Source: a virus
DNA: 59,160 nucleotides
Reading direction: 5' to 3' (one strand)
Virus record (IMG/VR): IMGVR_UViG_3300046504_000185
Span: 1-59,160 of that record
The notes below the pieces were generated by a model that ran no database searches, was not told the origin of the DNA, and saw only the letters and a program-made list of their open reading frames with translations. The translations under genes were made by a program, and so were the position numbers. Positions 14,504 through 24,591 of the stretch are shown in pieces. The first letter of the stretch is position 1. Each line of letters opens with the position of its first letter.

Positions 14504-15574
14504 ATGGCTTTTAATACTAAATTAAATTTAACCGATGCCAAAGTATATCAAAGTGACAATGAACAATTACACTTATCTGGCAATACTGTTGTTGCAACTG
14601 TTGGTGATTTGAGATATCAAACACATCCTAATTTCACCGGAGCAACTCAAGTTGTTGATAAAGAATATGTTGATTTAGCAATGAGTGGTGCATCAGGAAC
14701 TACTATATATAATTTAGATTCTCCTGCTGCAGTATGTGTAGGTGGAATAACTGTTGGTTGGGTTTTAACAGGAAAATCTTCAAATTGTATACTTAAAGAT
14801 ATTCTCGTACCTGAATTATATCCAACATTAACTGCTCCAAGTGAAAGCATTGGATTATCCCCAGCCACTGCACAATATGAAGTAGGTTGTAGTATTTCAA
14901 CACTTTGTGTTACAGGTACGTTTAATAGGGGTTCAATAAATCCACAGTATTGTAGTGCTTCACCTTTTAGAAGTGGTCCTGCAAATAATTATTGTTTTAC
15001 TGGTTGCGGAGTGGCAGGTTCATATGCATGTACAACTTCACCAGTAACTAAATGTGCAACAAGTTATGTCGTAACTGTTGGTAGTCAATCTTGGGGTGTT
15101 TGTACTGCATATGATGCGGGTGTTCAGCCTAAAGGTAGTAAAGGAACTAATAGTGGTTCAACATTAGGTGCTGGTACTACAAGTGCAGCAAGTTGTTCAA
15201 TTACAGGTATTTATCCATATTATTATGGAAAACTTACAAGTGGTTCACGTCCTGCAGTAACTAATGCTCTTGTAACAACAGGATGTATTGCAAAATGTGT
15301 ATTAGATGTTGGAAATCCAACTACAGTTACTTTCAATAGTGCTTCAAATGAATATACTTGGTTTGCAATTCCTGCAACATGTACATCAAGAGGTTGTTGG
15401 TATGTTAATGCATTGGATAATGGAAAAATGAATACTTCTCCGGGTGATAAATATCCTGATCAATGTACTATAAGTATTACTTCAGCAGAATCATGTTGGG
15501 CAGCAGTAAATTATAAAGTTTATATGAGTGGTACTGTTGGTGCTATTGCTTCTCCAATATCATTCTGTATTTAA
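14504..15574 (+). CDS. Cysteine-rich fibre protein (356 aa), paralogue of the 8557 protein
   Basis: Residues 1-60 carry the LxLSGxT N-terminal module. The remainder is the Cys-rich tip domain, closest to the C-terminus of the 9700 protein (both have PTLTAPSE, GCSISTLCVTGTFNRGSI, AYDAGVQPKGS). The three copies of this domain in one cluster point to duplication and exchange of receptor-binding tips. It opens a transcription unit with its own late-type motif and is followed 39 nt later by the giant fibre gene. Confidence 0.75.
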   Translation: MAFNTKLNLTDAKVYQSDNEQLHLSGNTVVATVGDLRYQTHPNFTGATQVVDKEYVDLAMSGASGTTIYNLDSPAAVCVGGITVGWVLTGKSSNCILKDILVPELYPTLTAPSESIGLSPATAQYEVGCSISTLCVTGTFNRGSINPQYCSASPFRSGPANNYCFTGCGVAGSYACTTSPVTKCATSYVVTVGSQSWGVCTAYDAGVQPKGSKGTNSGSTLGAGTTSAASCSITGIYPYYYGKLTSGSRPAVTNALVTTGCIAKCVLDVGNPTTVTFNSASNEYTWFAIPATCTSRGCWYVNALDNGKMNTSPGDKYPDQCTISITSAESCWAAVNYKVYMSGTVGAIASPISFCI

Positions 15575-15613
15575 GATATAAAAAATTATTAGAAAAGATA
15601 AAAAAACGAAAAA

Positions 15614-18600
15614 ATGGCAATAATATTAAGTGACAATCTCAAGATCAATGCTCCTAAACCAGTTGATAGCAGATATATAAATATAACAACTCCTTGGACT
15701 GGAACAACTCAGGTTAATGCTACAATACCTATTGGTGAAAGATATCCTGGCTTAACAGTTGACATATCAGGTGTTGAATATTGGTATCAAACAAGTGGTG
15801 ATGTTACCAGTGGTAATTTAACTATTAAAGATAGTGGTATTGCAAGTACAGGTATTACAACAGCAATAAACGGTTTAACCAAAATTGGTAATGCTGTCAG
15901 ATTAGGCGGTACATTAACGGGTTCAACAGTATTTACTGATTCACGTGTAACACCAATTGGTCTTCAATATGGCAGTGATTATTCACCGAACTTTACACTT
16001 ACTTCACTTGCAGACTGGCAATCAGTTGCTACTGTTAGACCAACAGGACAGACTGTTGGTTTCACATTATCATTGCCTATGTTAGGCGAAGCAGTTGTTG
16101 TTACTTCTGCAACTCCAGTAAATGTAACAATTCCAACTAATGCAAGTGTTGCATTTCCAATAGGTTCAATAATTACAATTCAACAAGGTGGTGCAGGTAC
16201 TGTAACTGCAGTTGGTGCTTCAGGCGTAACAGTTAATGGTGTAGTACTTTCAACAACGAAACAATATGCTTTCGTTCAATATTGGAAAACTGCCGTTAAT
16301 ACTTGGTCAGTTATTGGTGGTGCTGTTGAAATATGGCAGACATCTGGAAGTTCATTAATTGTTCCGGTTGATTCAAGCAAAAGAGTACCAATTCAATTCA
16401 TTAGTGGTTTAACATCAGCATTAAGTGGATATGTTTGTACTGCAAGTAATGGTATAAATAAAGTTGGTCAGAATGTTGCTCTTGGTGGTTCATTAACAGG
16501 TAATACAACAATTGGAAATAATACAAGTGCTTTAAGTATAAAAGTTGCTACACTTAATCTTACTGGTAGCACTGCGTTTAATTTAAGTACAAATTGTGGT
16601 TTAATTACAACAAGTGATAATAAAGGTCTTGAATATAGTACGGATTATAGTGGAAGTTTTGCTAATAATTCTCTTATAACTAAAAAATATGTTTGTTCAC
16701 AAACTTCTGGTATAACATCATGTGCAATAACAACCGCAAGTAATGGTTTAAATAAAGTGGGTCAAAATGTTGCATTAGGTGGTCCTTTAACTGGTGATAC
16801 TACAATTGATGGTGCAGGTGCAGATAGCATGAAGTTTAATGCATTGAATGATTTTAATGTTAAATCTCAAACAATCAAAATGACTGGTACTACTGGAATT
16901 TGTTTAAAACAAGGCAGTGTATCATGTATAGAATTATTGAATGCTGGTGCTGGTACTATTACTGAAGTTGGTTCTACTATTAATCTTTGTGCAGGTACTA
17001 CTTGTGTAAAAATTAATACTGCTGATGCAATGGCATATTTGAATGATTATTCATCATGCTACAAATGTCTATCAATTCCTAACGTTGGTTATGTAACAGG
17101 TTTTACTTGTAATATTGCTTGTAAAGCAGATAAAAATATTGCTTCTGTAGGTCAGATAATATATAGAAATTCAACACAAATCACAGGTGACACTGATATG
17201 ATTTACTGTGAAGCATGTGAAAGCATTGCATTACTTGGAGGTACTGCAAGTGGTTTCCGTAGTTTGGCAGTTGGTTATCAAGAAAATGCAACCGCAACAA
17301 ATTCATGGGCAATAGGTAGAAGTAGTACTGCAAGTGGTGCAGATTCTGCAATACTTGGCGGTTGTAATAATCAGACATCTGCAGTTTGTTCAGCAATAAT
17401 TGGCGGTCAAATTAATTGCATCTGTACAGGTGCTTTGCGTGCAGCAATAATTGGTGGTCAAAATATAACCTTAACTGGTGCTACATATAATGATACTGTT
17501 GCAGTTGATTGTCTTGCAATTATGATGACACCAACGGGCAGTGGTGACTTACTTTGTTGGAATTCTGTAAGTAAAAAAGTTGGTAAAACTTCGTTATCTG
17601 CATTCGGTGGTATAACTGGCGCAACTAATGGTCTTACTGATTGTGGTTCACAAAGAATAGGTCTTGGTGGAACACTTTGTACAGATACTTGTATTCTTGG
17701 TGGTGGTACACAAGATTTATGCTTGGGTATGACTGCAAGTAAATTAGATAGTTTCATAGTTAATGCAAATTGTGGATGTTTAGTAACTGGCAATTTGGCA
17801 ATTTGTTCAAGTGGTGCAACATACACTGACTTGAATGCTGTTACAAAACAAGGTATTAAATATGCAGGTGATTATAGTTTAACTTATGACATACGTTCAT
17901 TAGTTGACAAAGGATATGTTGATAGTGTTGCAACGGGATTGAATATACATCAAGCAGTTTGTGCCGCAACAACAGTTCCTATTAATTTGGCAACGATTGG
18001 TTTAGGAACAATTGATGGCTTTGCCACAACAACAGGTAATAGAATTTTGGTTAAAAATCAAACTCTTGGTCAAGATAATGGTATATATTCTGCAAGTACT
18101 GGCACATGGGGTCGTACAAGTGATTATCAAACAAACGTTCAAATCACTAATGGTGACTTGATTCCTGTTACAAGTGGTTCAACACAAAACAGTTCAATAT
18201 GGGCATTAATTACGCCTGAACCAATTACAGTTGGTGTTACTCCTTTGGATTATACGGAATTTTCAACAATAGTTGATGTTACAGCAGGTCCGGGCATTGC
18301 TATTACTCAAGTAGGCGGTGTGCATACAGTTTGTGTTAATTTAGCATCACCCGATTCTGGTCTTGATACTGGTAGTGGCTTGGCTGTTGGTCAAGGACAT
18401 GGTATATTAGTAACTGGTGGTACTGTTAATGTAAATGCACGTTCTTGTGGCAGTGTTCCGGCAATTTATGTTGGATATAATGCTAATGGTGATGGCGAAC
18501 TTGTTGTTGCCAATGCTGATATTCTTGGCGTTATGGTTGGTACTTGTGCATTAACTGGTGCAACAAATGGTCTAACTGCAACAAGTGGTGTTGTTAAATT

Positions 18601-21220
18601 AGGTGGTAATTTATGTGAAACAACATCAATTGATGGTGTTTCATCAAATGGACTTCATTTAAGTGGTTTAACAACATTTAATCTTGGTTTTGGTTGTGGT
18701 ATTGTTACAGATACGGGAGCAGGTAGAGGCTTAGAATATGCAGGTGAATATAGTGGAAGTTTTGTTAATGATTCTCTTGTAAGTAAATATTACGTTGATA
18801 ATAAAATTACTGGTGGTACTGTAGTATTTGGTGCAACCAATGGTTTATGTGTATGTGGTACAAATGCTACTCTTGGTGGTGAATTAACTGGAGATACTAC
18901 AATTTATAGTACTAATGCTTCTATAGATTTAAATATTAATCTTGTAGGTAGTTTTAATGTAACAGGCGATACAACAATATTATGTAATAGTAGTGGTTGT
19001 TTTGCTAATGGTAATAACTGGATTGGAATTATTGCAAATACTGGTGTTGCGCAAGCAGAATTAGTTTCTATATGCCCATCTAATGGAGCATGTACTTCAT
19101 ATTTAATTGTGGGTGCAACAAGTGCATGTGGTACAACATTTACAAGTAGTGTTGCAAATACTCAAGGTATTCTTTATGGTGGTGTTTATCGTAATGATTT
19201 TGTTTGTAATTCACTTGTTGATGCTGCTTATGTAACTGGTATTACTTCTACTAAAGCAGATTGTGCAACCACAATTACTGGTGGAACTAATGGTATAAGT
19301 ATTGATGGTGTAAATCCTCAAAACTTAGCACTTGGTGGTACATTATGTTGTCCTACTACTACTATTGATTTAAATGGAAATATATTTATTGTGTGTGGTA
19401 TTCCAGCCAATACCTTTATTTGTCTTAATGATAATTCATTAGCATCTGCTTTTGGTTTACAGACTACTGGTTGTGCTGCATCAACAACACTTCAAGCCGA
19501 ATGTTATTCTCTTGCTCTTTTAAGTGGTGCAGGTGGAGCAATCTTTACCGATAGTACTCCAAGTATACCACATGGTATTGTTTACAACAGTGCTTCATAT
19601 AGAAATACATTTATTGATACTTCACTTGTTGATAAAGGATATGTTGATACTATGGTTACTGGTGGTACAGGTATTTCAGTAGCAAACAACGGTTTAACCA
19701 AGACAGGTAATACTGTTCAACTTGGTGGTTGTTTGATTCATGAAACAATCATTCAGCAATGTTTGAATAATTTCTGTATCGTTCATACTGATGAGTTTGG
19801 ACCACAGGAAATAAGTTTCGCAATGTGTGCAACAAATAATAACATCAAATTTGGTGCAAAAGATATTGGTGGACACGAAACTATTGCTGTCTTAGATTCT
19901 TCACAATTTGAAATGTATTCAGCAAGTGCAGCAACCTTCCAAGGCTTTACATATTGCAATGGATTTAACACTGCAGTAGGTAACAAGAAATCTTGTTCAA
20001 TACCAGACCTTGGTTATGTAACAGGTCTTACATCATGTGCAATATCAATAGCACCTAAAGCAATAACTGGTGTTACTAATGGCTTAACAAAATTCGACTG
20101 TCATAATGCTTGTCTTGGTGGCGCATTAACAGGTCCTGTAACTATAAATGGTGCTCAGACTTTAAATATAAATGTTTCTACACTTAGTTTAAGTGGCAAT
20201 ACTGCATTCAATTTAAGCACATCTTGTGCTCAAATCAGTACATCTAATAATAAAGGTCTTGAATACAGTACTGATTACAGTACAACATTTGCAAGCAATT
20301 CTCTTATTACTAAGAAATATGTTTGTTCACAAACTTCTGGTATTACTTCATGTGCAATAACATCAGCATGTAATGGTTTAACTAAATCTGGACAAGCAGT
20401 CATTCTTGGTGGTCCATTAACTGGCAACACTTGTATAAGTGGTGCATATCTTTTAGGTGTAAATGTTGGTAATATCAATCTTACTGGTACTACCGTTAGT
20501 GTAGGCGGTGCAGTTAAACTAACAAGTACTCCTGCTACTGGCGCAAGTACTGATGGATTCTTAGTATGGAATTCAAGTGATAAATGTGTTAAACAGGTCA
20601 ATGTTGGTTCAATCATTAGTGCATCTATCACAGGTGCAACCAATGGCTTAACAAAAGTAGGTCAGAGAGTTGTTCTTGGCGGTACATTAAGTGGTGGTAC
20701 TACAACAATCAATGGCGGTCAGACATTAAATATAAATCAAGCAGTTCTTAATTTAACTGGCAGTACTTCAGTAAATATAACAAGTCCTGCTGTAACTCTT
20801 CAAACAACTCCACCTGCAGGTGTTCCACTTGTAGATGCAGTATTGGTTTGGAACTCTGTTGATAAACAAATTAAAACTGTTAGTGGTGCTGCTCTTGGTG
20901 ACAAGAATAACATCTATGCAATGACAGTTGTTACAAGCAATACTTTATTAACAACAGGTGATACATATGTACAAATTGTAAATTCACCAAGTGCTGTTGT
21001 AACAATTACATTACCTGCAAGTCCAAATAATGGTCAGGTGTTTAGGATCAAAGATGCCGGAAATAATGCAGTAAATTATAATATTACAGTTGCTGCTTCT
21101 GGTGGTAAAGTAATTGATAATGGTGTTGGAACTGCTTCAATTAATACTGATGGTGGTGCACTTGAATTAGTTTATAATAACTCATTAGGTTCATGGTTTG
21201 TATTCTCTTTCGTTAACTAA
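15614..21220 (+). CDS. Giant repetitive tail fibre (1868 aa)
   Basis: It starts with the MAII-type N-terminal module. At least 11 repeats centred on LGGxLxxxT follow, many preceded by ATNGL or SNGL and paired with KGLEYSTDYS and LVTKKYV-like segments. Residues about 510-640 resemble the beta-roll head of YadA-type trimeric adhesins (SLAVGYQENA, SWAIGRSST, SAILGG). Residues about 775-885 hold the RILVKNQ / NGIY domain shared with the 11721 protein. The last 65 residues are the shared tip (NGQVFRIKDAGNNA, INTDGGALELVYN, FVN). Cysteine is abundant in the first three quarters. No chaperone or protease motif is seen at the end. A long trimeric fibre is inferred. Confidence 0.8.
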   Translation: MAIILSDNLKINAPKPVDSRYINITTPWTGTTQVNATIPIGERYPGLTVDISGVEYWYQTSGDVTSGNLTIKDSGIASTGITTAINGLTKIGNAVRLGGTLTGSTVFTDSRVTPIGLQYGSDYSPNFTLTSLADWQSVATVRPTGQTVGFTLSLPMLGEAVVVTSATPVNVTIPTNASVAFPIGSIITIQQGGAGTVTAVGASGVTVNGVVLSTTKQYAFVQYWKTAVNTWSVIGGAVEIWQTSGSSLIVPVDSSKRVPIQFISGLTSALSGYVCTASNGINKVGQNVALGGSLTGNTTIGNNTSALSIKVATLNLTGSTAFNLSTNCGLITTSDNKGLEYSTDYSGSFANNSLITKKYVCSQTSGITSCAITTASNGLNKVGQNVALGGPLTGDTTIDGAGADSMKFNALNDFNVKSQTIKMTGTTGICLKQGSVSCIELLNAGAGTITEVGSTINLCAGTTCVKINTADAMAYLNDYSSCYKCLSIPNVGYVTGFTCNIACKADKNIASVGQIIYRNSTQITGDTDMIYCEACESIALLGGTASGFRSLAVGYQENATATNSWAIGRSSTASGADSAILGGCNNQTSAVCSAIIGGQINCICTGALRAAIIGGQNITLTGATYNDTVAVDCLAIMMTPTGSGDLLCWNSVSKKVGKTSLSAFGGITGATNGLTDCGSQRIGLGGTLCTDTCILGGGTQDLCLGMTASKLDSFIVNANCGCLVTGNLAICSSGATYTDLNAVTKQGIKYAGDYSLTYDIRSLVDKGYVDSVATGLNIHQAVCAATTVPINLATIGLGTIDGFATTTGNRILVKNQTLGQDNGIYSASTGTWGRTSDYQTNVQITNGDLIPVTSGSTQNSSIWALITPEPITVGVTPLDYTEFSTIVDVTAGPGIAITQVGGVHTVCVNLASPDSGLDTGSGLAVGQGHGILVTGGTVNVNARSCGSVPAIYVGYNANGDGELVVANADILGVMVGTCALTGATNGLTATSGVVKLGGNLCETTSIDGVSSNGLHLSGLTTFNLGFGCGIVTDTGAGRGLEYAGEYSGSFVNDSLVSKYYVDNKITGGTVVFGATNGLCVCGTNATLGGELTGDTTIYSTNASIDLNINLVGSFNVTGDTTILCNSSGCFANGNNWIGIIANTGVAQAELVSICPSNGACTSYLIVGATSACGTTFTSSVANTQGILYGGVYRNDFVCNSLVDAAYVTGITSTKADCATTITGGTNGISIDGVNPQNLALGGTLCCPTTTIDLNGNIFIVCGIPANTFICLNDNSLASAFGLQTTGCAASTTLQAECYSLALLSGAGGAIFTDSTPSIPHGIVYNSASYRNTFIDTSLVDKGYVDTMVTGGTGISVANNGLTKTGNTVQLGGCLIHETIIQQCLNNFCIVHTDEFGPQEISFAMCATNNNIKFGAKDIGGHETIAVLDSSQFEMYSASAATFQGFTYCNGFNTAVGNKKSCSIPDLGYVTGLTSCAISIAPKAITGVTNGLTKFDCHNACLGGALTGPVTINGAQTLNINVSTLSLSGNTAFNLSTSCAQISTSNNKGLEYSTDYSTTFASNSLITKKYVCSQTSGITSCAITSACNGLTKSGQAVILGGPLTGNTCISGAYLLGVNVGNINLTGTTVSVGGAVKLTSTPATGASTDGFLVWNSSDKCVKQVNVGSIISASITGATNGLTKVGQRVVLGGTLSGGTTTINGGQTLNINQAVLNLTGSTSVNITSPAVTLQTTPPAGVPLVDAVLVWNSVDKQIKTVSGAALGDKNNIYAMTVVTSNTLLTTGDTYVQIVNSPSAVVTITLPASPNNGQVFRIKDAGNNAVNYNITVAASGGKVIDNGVGTASINTDGGALELVYNNSLGSWFVFSFVN

Positions 21221-21239
21221 TAATAGTTAAAAATAACAG

Positions 21240-21281
21240 AAACCCCGACACCTAATTTTCTGTGTGGGTATCGGGGTTTTT
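21240..21281 (+). terminator. Terminator after the giant fibre gene
   Basis: AACCCCGA (21241-21248) pairs with TCGGGGTT (21271-21278), then a T run. Confidence 0.75.
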
Positions 21282-21304
21282 AAAATATAAAATAAAAATA
21301 TCTC

Positions 21305-23437
21305 ATGGGTACACGACTTACAGCAAGTGTTGTCAATCAAGTAATACCGCCAGCAATACCATTGCCTGGTTTTATTACTGAATGGCAAACAACATCAGGC
21401 AATACAGTAATTACATTACCATTAATAAATTACGGTACTTTTAATGCTGTAGTTGATTGGGGCGATGGCTCACCAACATCAACTGTAACTGCTTATAATA
21501 GTCCTAATAGAGCACATACATATGTTACTCCGGGAACTTATAGAATTGAAATTAAGGGTGAATGTCCATCATGGAGTTTTAATAATGTCGGTGGTAGTGG
21601 TAAAGAAAAAATTAAAAAGATAATAAATTGGGGCGATAGTTCGGCTTTTGGTGGATTTCAATATCTACAAAATGCTTTTTATGGTTGTTCAAATTTAACC
21701 ACTTTAGGTACAGGTAAAATATTAGCAAAAGTCGCATTAATTAATTTATATGGTGTGTTTCAAAATTGCAGTGCATTGACTTCAATACCATCAAGTTTGT
21801 TTGATAATTGTACTAATGTAACAAGTTTTTCATATGCACTTAAAGGTTGTACACAAATAACAACGTTACCGTTGGGTTTATTTAATAATAATATTAATGT
21901 AACGGATTTCACGTATGCTTTTAATAGTTGTACTGCATTGCAAACCATACCTTCAGGATTATTTGCTAATTGCAATAATGTTACTGGTTTCGATTACGCA
22001 TTTCAATATTGCTATGCGTTGCAGGCTATACCATCGGGTTTATTCAGTGGTAATACTAAAGTAACAAGTTTCTTTTTTACATTCAGTTATTGTACGTCTA
22101 TACCATCAATACCTTCGGGATTATTTAATTATAATACTAAAGTGCAGAATTTTTATGCAATGTTTAGTGATTGTTCGGGCATTAGCAGTCCAATACCTTC
22201 AGGATTATTTGTTAATTGCAATAAAGTTACTGCTTATGGAGCATATCGATTATTTGATGGCTGTACAAATTTAGGTGGCGCAATACCTTCGGGATTGTTT
22301 GATACGTTTACGGGTGTAACTACCTATTTTCGCACATTCTATAATTGCTATGCATTAACATCAATACCATCGGGATTATTTGATAAAAGCACGTTGGTTA
22401 CTGGCACTGGTTTTTATGAAACATTTTGTGGGTGTCATAACATAGCAACAATACCTACAGATTTGTTTAAATTTAATACACAAATTGGTGTTGGTGACAG
22501 TAGTACATCCTTTAGGAGCACATTTGATAATTGTTGGACAATAACATCAATACCTGCAGATTTATTCAGATATCAACCAAATGTGCAGTATTTTACACAA
22601 ACATTTAGTTACTGCAATGCACTGACAACAGTACCTGCTGGATTATTTAGTTATAATATTAATGTAATAAATTTCACGGGAACATTTACTAACTGTAACG
22701 GATTGACAACAGTACCTGCTGGATTATTTAGTGCTAATACAAAAGTAACGATTTTCAATCAAGTATTTTACTATTGTTATAATTTTGATACAATACCATC
22801 GGGATTATTTGCTAATAATAATAAAGTAACTACGTTCCAATTTATGTTTAATGGGATAAAAGCAAAAACAATACCATCGGGATTATTTAACGCATTTACT
22901 GGAGTAACAACATTTATGGATTCATTTGGACAAGCACAACTTACTGGAATTACTGCAGGAATATTCGATAATTGTGTTAATTTAACAGATATGAGTTTGG
23001 TATTTCAATCTTGTCAAAATTTAGTATCAGTACCTGCTGATTTATTTAAATACAACACTAAAATTACTACATTCAATAATACTTTTTCATATTGTACGTC
23101 ATTGCCATCAATACCTTCATTGTTGTTTAAGTATAATACACTTTGTACCAATTTCTTCTATACTTTTTCAAGATGTAGACATTTAACAATGATATTGGAT
23201 GTTTTTTGCGCAAGTGGTGATACGGGTACGAGATTTTTCAATCAATCGGTTAATTTTAGTAATTTCTTTGACCTTAATTTAGCATTTGACACATGGAGTG
23301 GAATTCAAGGTATTGCTCCAGATTTATGGAATTATCTTTTTGGAAGTGGAACTCCAATAAAAACTCAAGCATTTTATAATCAATCAACAACAAGTTTGAG
23401 TAATTATACCACTGCATTGGCGAATGGATGGGCATAA
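21305..23437 (+). CDS. BspA-like leucine-rich-repeat adhesin with PKD-like N-terminus (710 aa)
   Basis: Residues about 20-95 look like a PKD/Ig-type domain (VVDWGDGSPTSTV, HTYVTPGTYRIEIKG). The rest is about 18 copies of a 27-residue repeat with consensus F-x-x-C...L-x-x-I-P-S-G-L-F...V-T-x-F, the BspA/DUF285 type known from Bacteroidetes and Mycoplasma surface proteins. The last 90 residues (FCASGDTGTRFFNQSVNFS, IAPDLWNYLFGSGTPI) are non-repetitive and shared with the 31518 protein. In bacteria such repeats mediate adhesion. Here it is inferred to be a virion adhesin. It follows a terminator with no late motif close by, so partial read-through is possible. Confidence 0.8.
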   Translation: MGTRLTASVVNQVIPPAIPLPGFITEWQTTSGNTVITLPLINYGTFNAVVDWGDGSPTSTVTAYNSPNRAHTYVTPGTYRIEIKGECPSWSFNNVGGSGKEKIKKIINWGDSSAFGGFQYLQNAFYGCSNLTTLGTGKILAKVALINLYGVFQNCSALTSIPSSLFDNCTNVTSFSYALKGCTQITTLPLGLFNNNINVTDFTYAFNSCTALQTIPSGLFANCNNVTGFDYAFQYCYALQAIPSGLFSGNTKVTSFFFTFSYCTSIPSIPSGLFNYNTKVQNFYAMFSDCSGISSPIPSGLFVNCNKVTAYGAYRLFDGCTNLGGAIPSGLFDTFTGVTTYFRTFYNCYALTSIPSGLFDKSTLVTGTGFYETFCGCHNIATIPTDLFKFNTQIGVGDSSTSFRSTFDNCWTITSIPADLFRYQPNVQYFTQTFSYCNALTTVPAGLFSYNINVINFTGTFTNCNGLTTVPAGLFSANTKVTIFNQVFYYCYNFDTIPSGLFANNNKVTTFQFMFNGIKAKTIPSGLFNAFTGVTTFMDSFGQAQLTGITAGIFDNCVNLTDMSLVFQSCQNLVSVPADLFKYNTKITTFNNTFSYCTSLPSIPSLLFKYNTLCTNFFYTFSRCRHLTMILDVFCASGDTGTRFFNQSVNFSNFFDLNLAFDTWSGIQGIAPDLWNYLFGSGTPIKTQAFYNQSTTSLSNYTTALANGWA

Positions 23438-23463
23438 AATAATGGTTTTAAGCAATATAAAAA

Positions 23464-23491
23464 GGAGAAAAGAAATTTTCTCTTTTTTTTT
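23464..23491 (+). terminator. Terminator after the BspA-like gene
   Basis: GAGAAAA/TTTTCTC stem (23465-23482) followed by nine or more T. Confidence 0.8.
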
Positions 23492-23522
23492 CTTGTAACT
23501 CTGACTTTTTCGGATTATATTC

Positions 23523-23531
23523 GTATTTATA
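23523..23531 (+). promoter_or_regulatory. Late-type motif GTATTTATA
   Basis: 47 nt before the glycosyltransferase start at 23579. Confidence 0.6.
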
Positions 23532-23578
23532 AAAAAGTATAAAAAATTATAATTAAAAATATTTAAAAAAGAAATTCA

Positions 23579-24490
23579 ATGGTAAATGATGGTTCAATAA
23601 AATCCGGTGATAAGTTCTGTATTTTTCATACTGAGGGTGGTCATGGCAAGCAGGTAATGGCAACGGCAGTTTGTCGTGCAATAAAAAAAGCATATCCAGA
23701 TCGAAAATTAATTGTGGTAACAGCATGGGATGGACCATTCTTTTACAATCCTGATGTGTGGCGTTTTTATACATTCGGACAAATGCAATATTTTTTTGAT
23801 GATTATGTAAATCCAGATACTAAGATTTTCCGTCAGGAAGTTTATTTTAGTGAAGATCATGTTTTGCAAAGAAAACATCTTACTCAATCTTGGTGCGACA
23901 TGTATGGTATTCCTTATGATGGCTATAAACCAAAAATCTATTTAAACGCAAGGGAACTCGAAATAGCAAAGGATAAGATAAAACCGGATAACCGTCCAAT
24001 CATGTTGTTACAAACGCATGGCGGCAGTCCTACGGGGCAATACTCAAAGAAATCGTGGTTCAGGGATATGCCAATCGAAATTGCACAGAAATTAATCAAT
24101 TATTTTAATAAGTCCTATCGTATTTTACACATCAAGTCACCTGAACAACCAATTTTGCAGGGTGTAGAACCTCTGACATTACCTTATAGAGAATTATATG
24201 CAGTATTTCCATTATCAACAAAAAGATTATTTATAGATTCATTTGCACAACATGTTGCCGCAGCACTTGATCTTCAAAGTACAGTAGTTTGGATCGGTAA
24301 CAAACCTGAAGTATTTGGATATCCGGAACATATAAATGTACTGCCAAGTGCAAATTATATCAGGGAACTTAATAAGTTTAGTTATTTGGAACAATTTGAT
24401 ATTTCCGGACAAATACAACAGTTTCCGTATGATACAGTAAATGTCTTAGACATAAATAAGATAATTGAAGCAGTTAATAAACAAAAGTAA
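23579..24490 (+). CDS. GT9-like (heptosyltransferase-type) glycosyltransferase
   Basis: The fold pattern is GT-B: a nucleotide-like start with FHTEGGHGKQVMATAVCRAIKKAYP, and in the C-terminal half LFIDSFAQHVAAALDLQSTVVWIG, which matches the DSGxxHLAAAxxxPTVxxxG segment of ADP-heptose:LPS heptosyltransferases. The length of 303 residues fits. No membrane segment is seen, so it is cytoplasmic. It lies inside the fibre cluster with its own late-type motif and terminator. The likely substrate is either the Ser/Thr-rich virion fibres or host surface glycan. Which one is not shown by the sequence. Confidence 0.7.
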   Translation: MVNDGSIKSGDKFCIFHTEGGHGKQVMATAVCRAIKKAYPDRKLIVVTAWDGPFFYNPDVWRFYTFGQMQYFFDDYVNPDTKIFRQEVYFSEDHVLQRKHLTQSWCDMYGIPYDGYKPKIYLNARELEIAKDKIKPDNRPIMLLQTHGGSPTGQYSKKSWFRDMPIEIAQKLINYFNKSYRILHIKSPEQPILQGVEPLTLPYRELYAVFPLSTKRLFIDSFAQHVAAALDLQSTVVWIGNKPEVFGYPEHINVLPSANYIRELNKFSYLEQFDISGQIQQFPYDTVNVLDINKIIEAVNKQK

Positions 24491-24515
24491 GCCATTGTTT
24501 TTTATGTTGATCAGA

Positions 24516-24547
24516 ATCCCATTGAAATTTCAGTGGGATTTTTTTAT
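24516..24547 (+). terminator. Terminator after the glycosyltransferase gene
   Basis: ATCCCATTGAAA pairs with TTTCAGTGGGAT (24516-24539) with a G-U pair, then seven or eight T. Confidence 0.8.
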
Positions 24548-24563
24548 TTATCTGTTCCATAAA

Positions 24564-24572
24564 GTATTTATG
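24564..24572 (+). promoter_or_regulatory. Late-type motif GTATTTATG
   Basis: 19 nt before the ATG at 24592. Confidence 0.55.
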
Positions 24573-24591
24573 AATATAAAATAGTAAAAAC

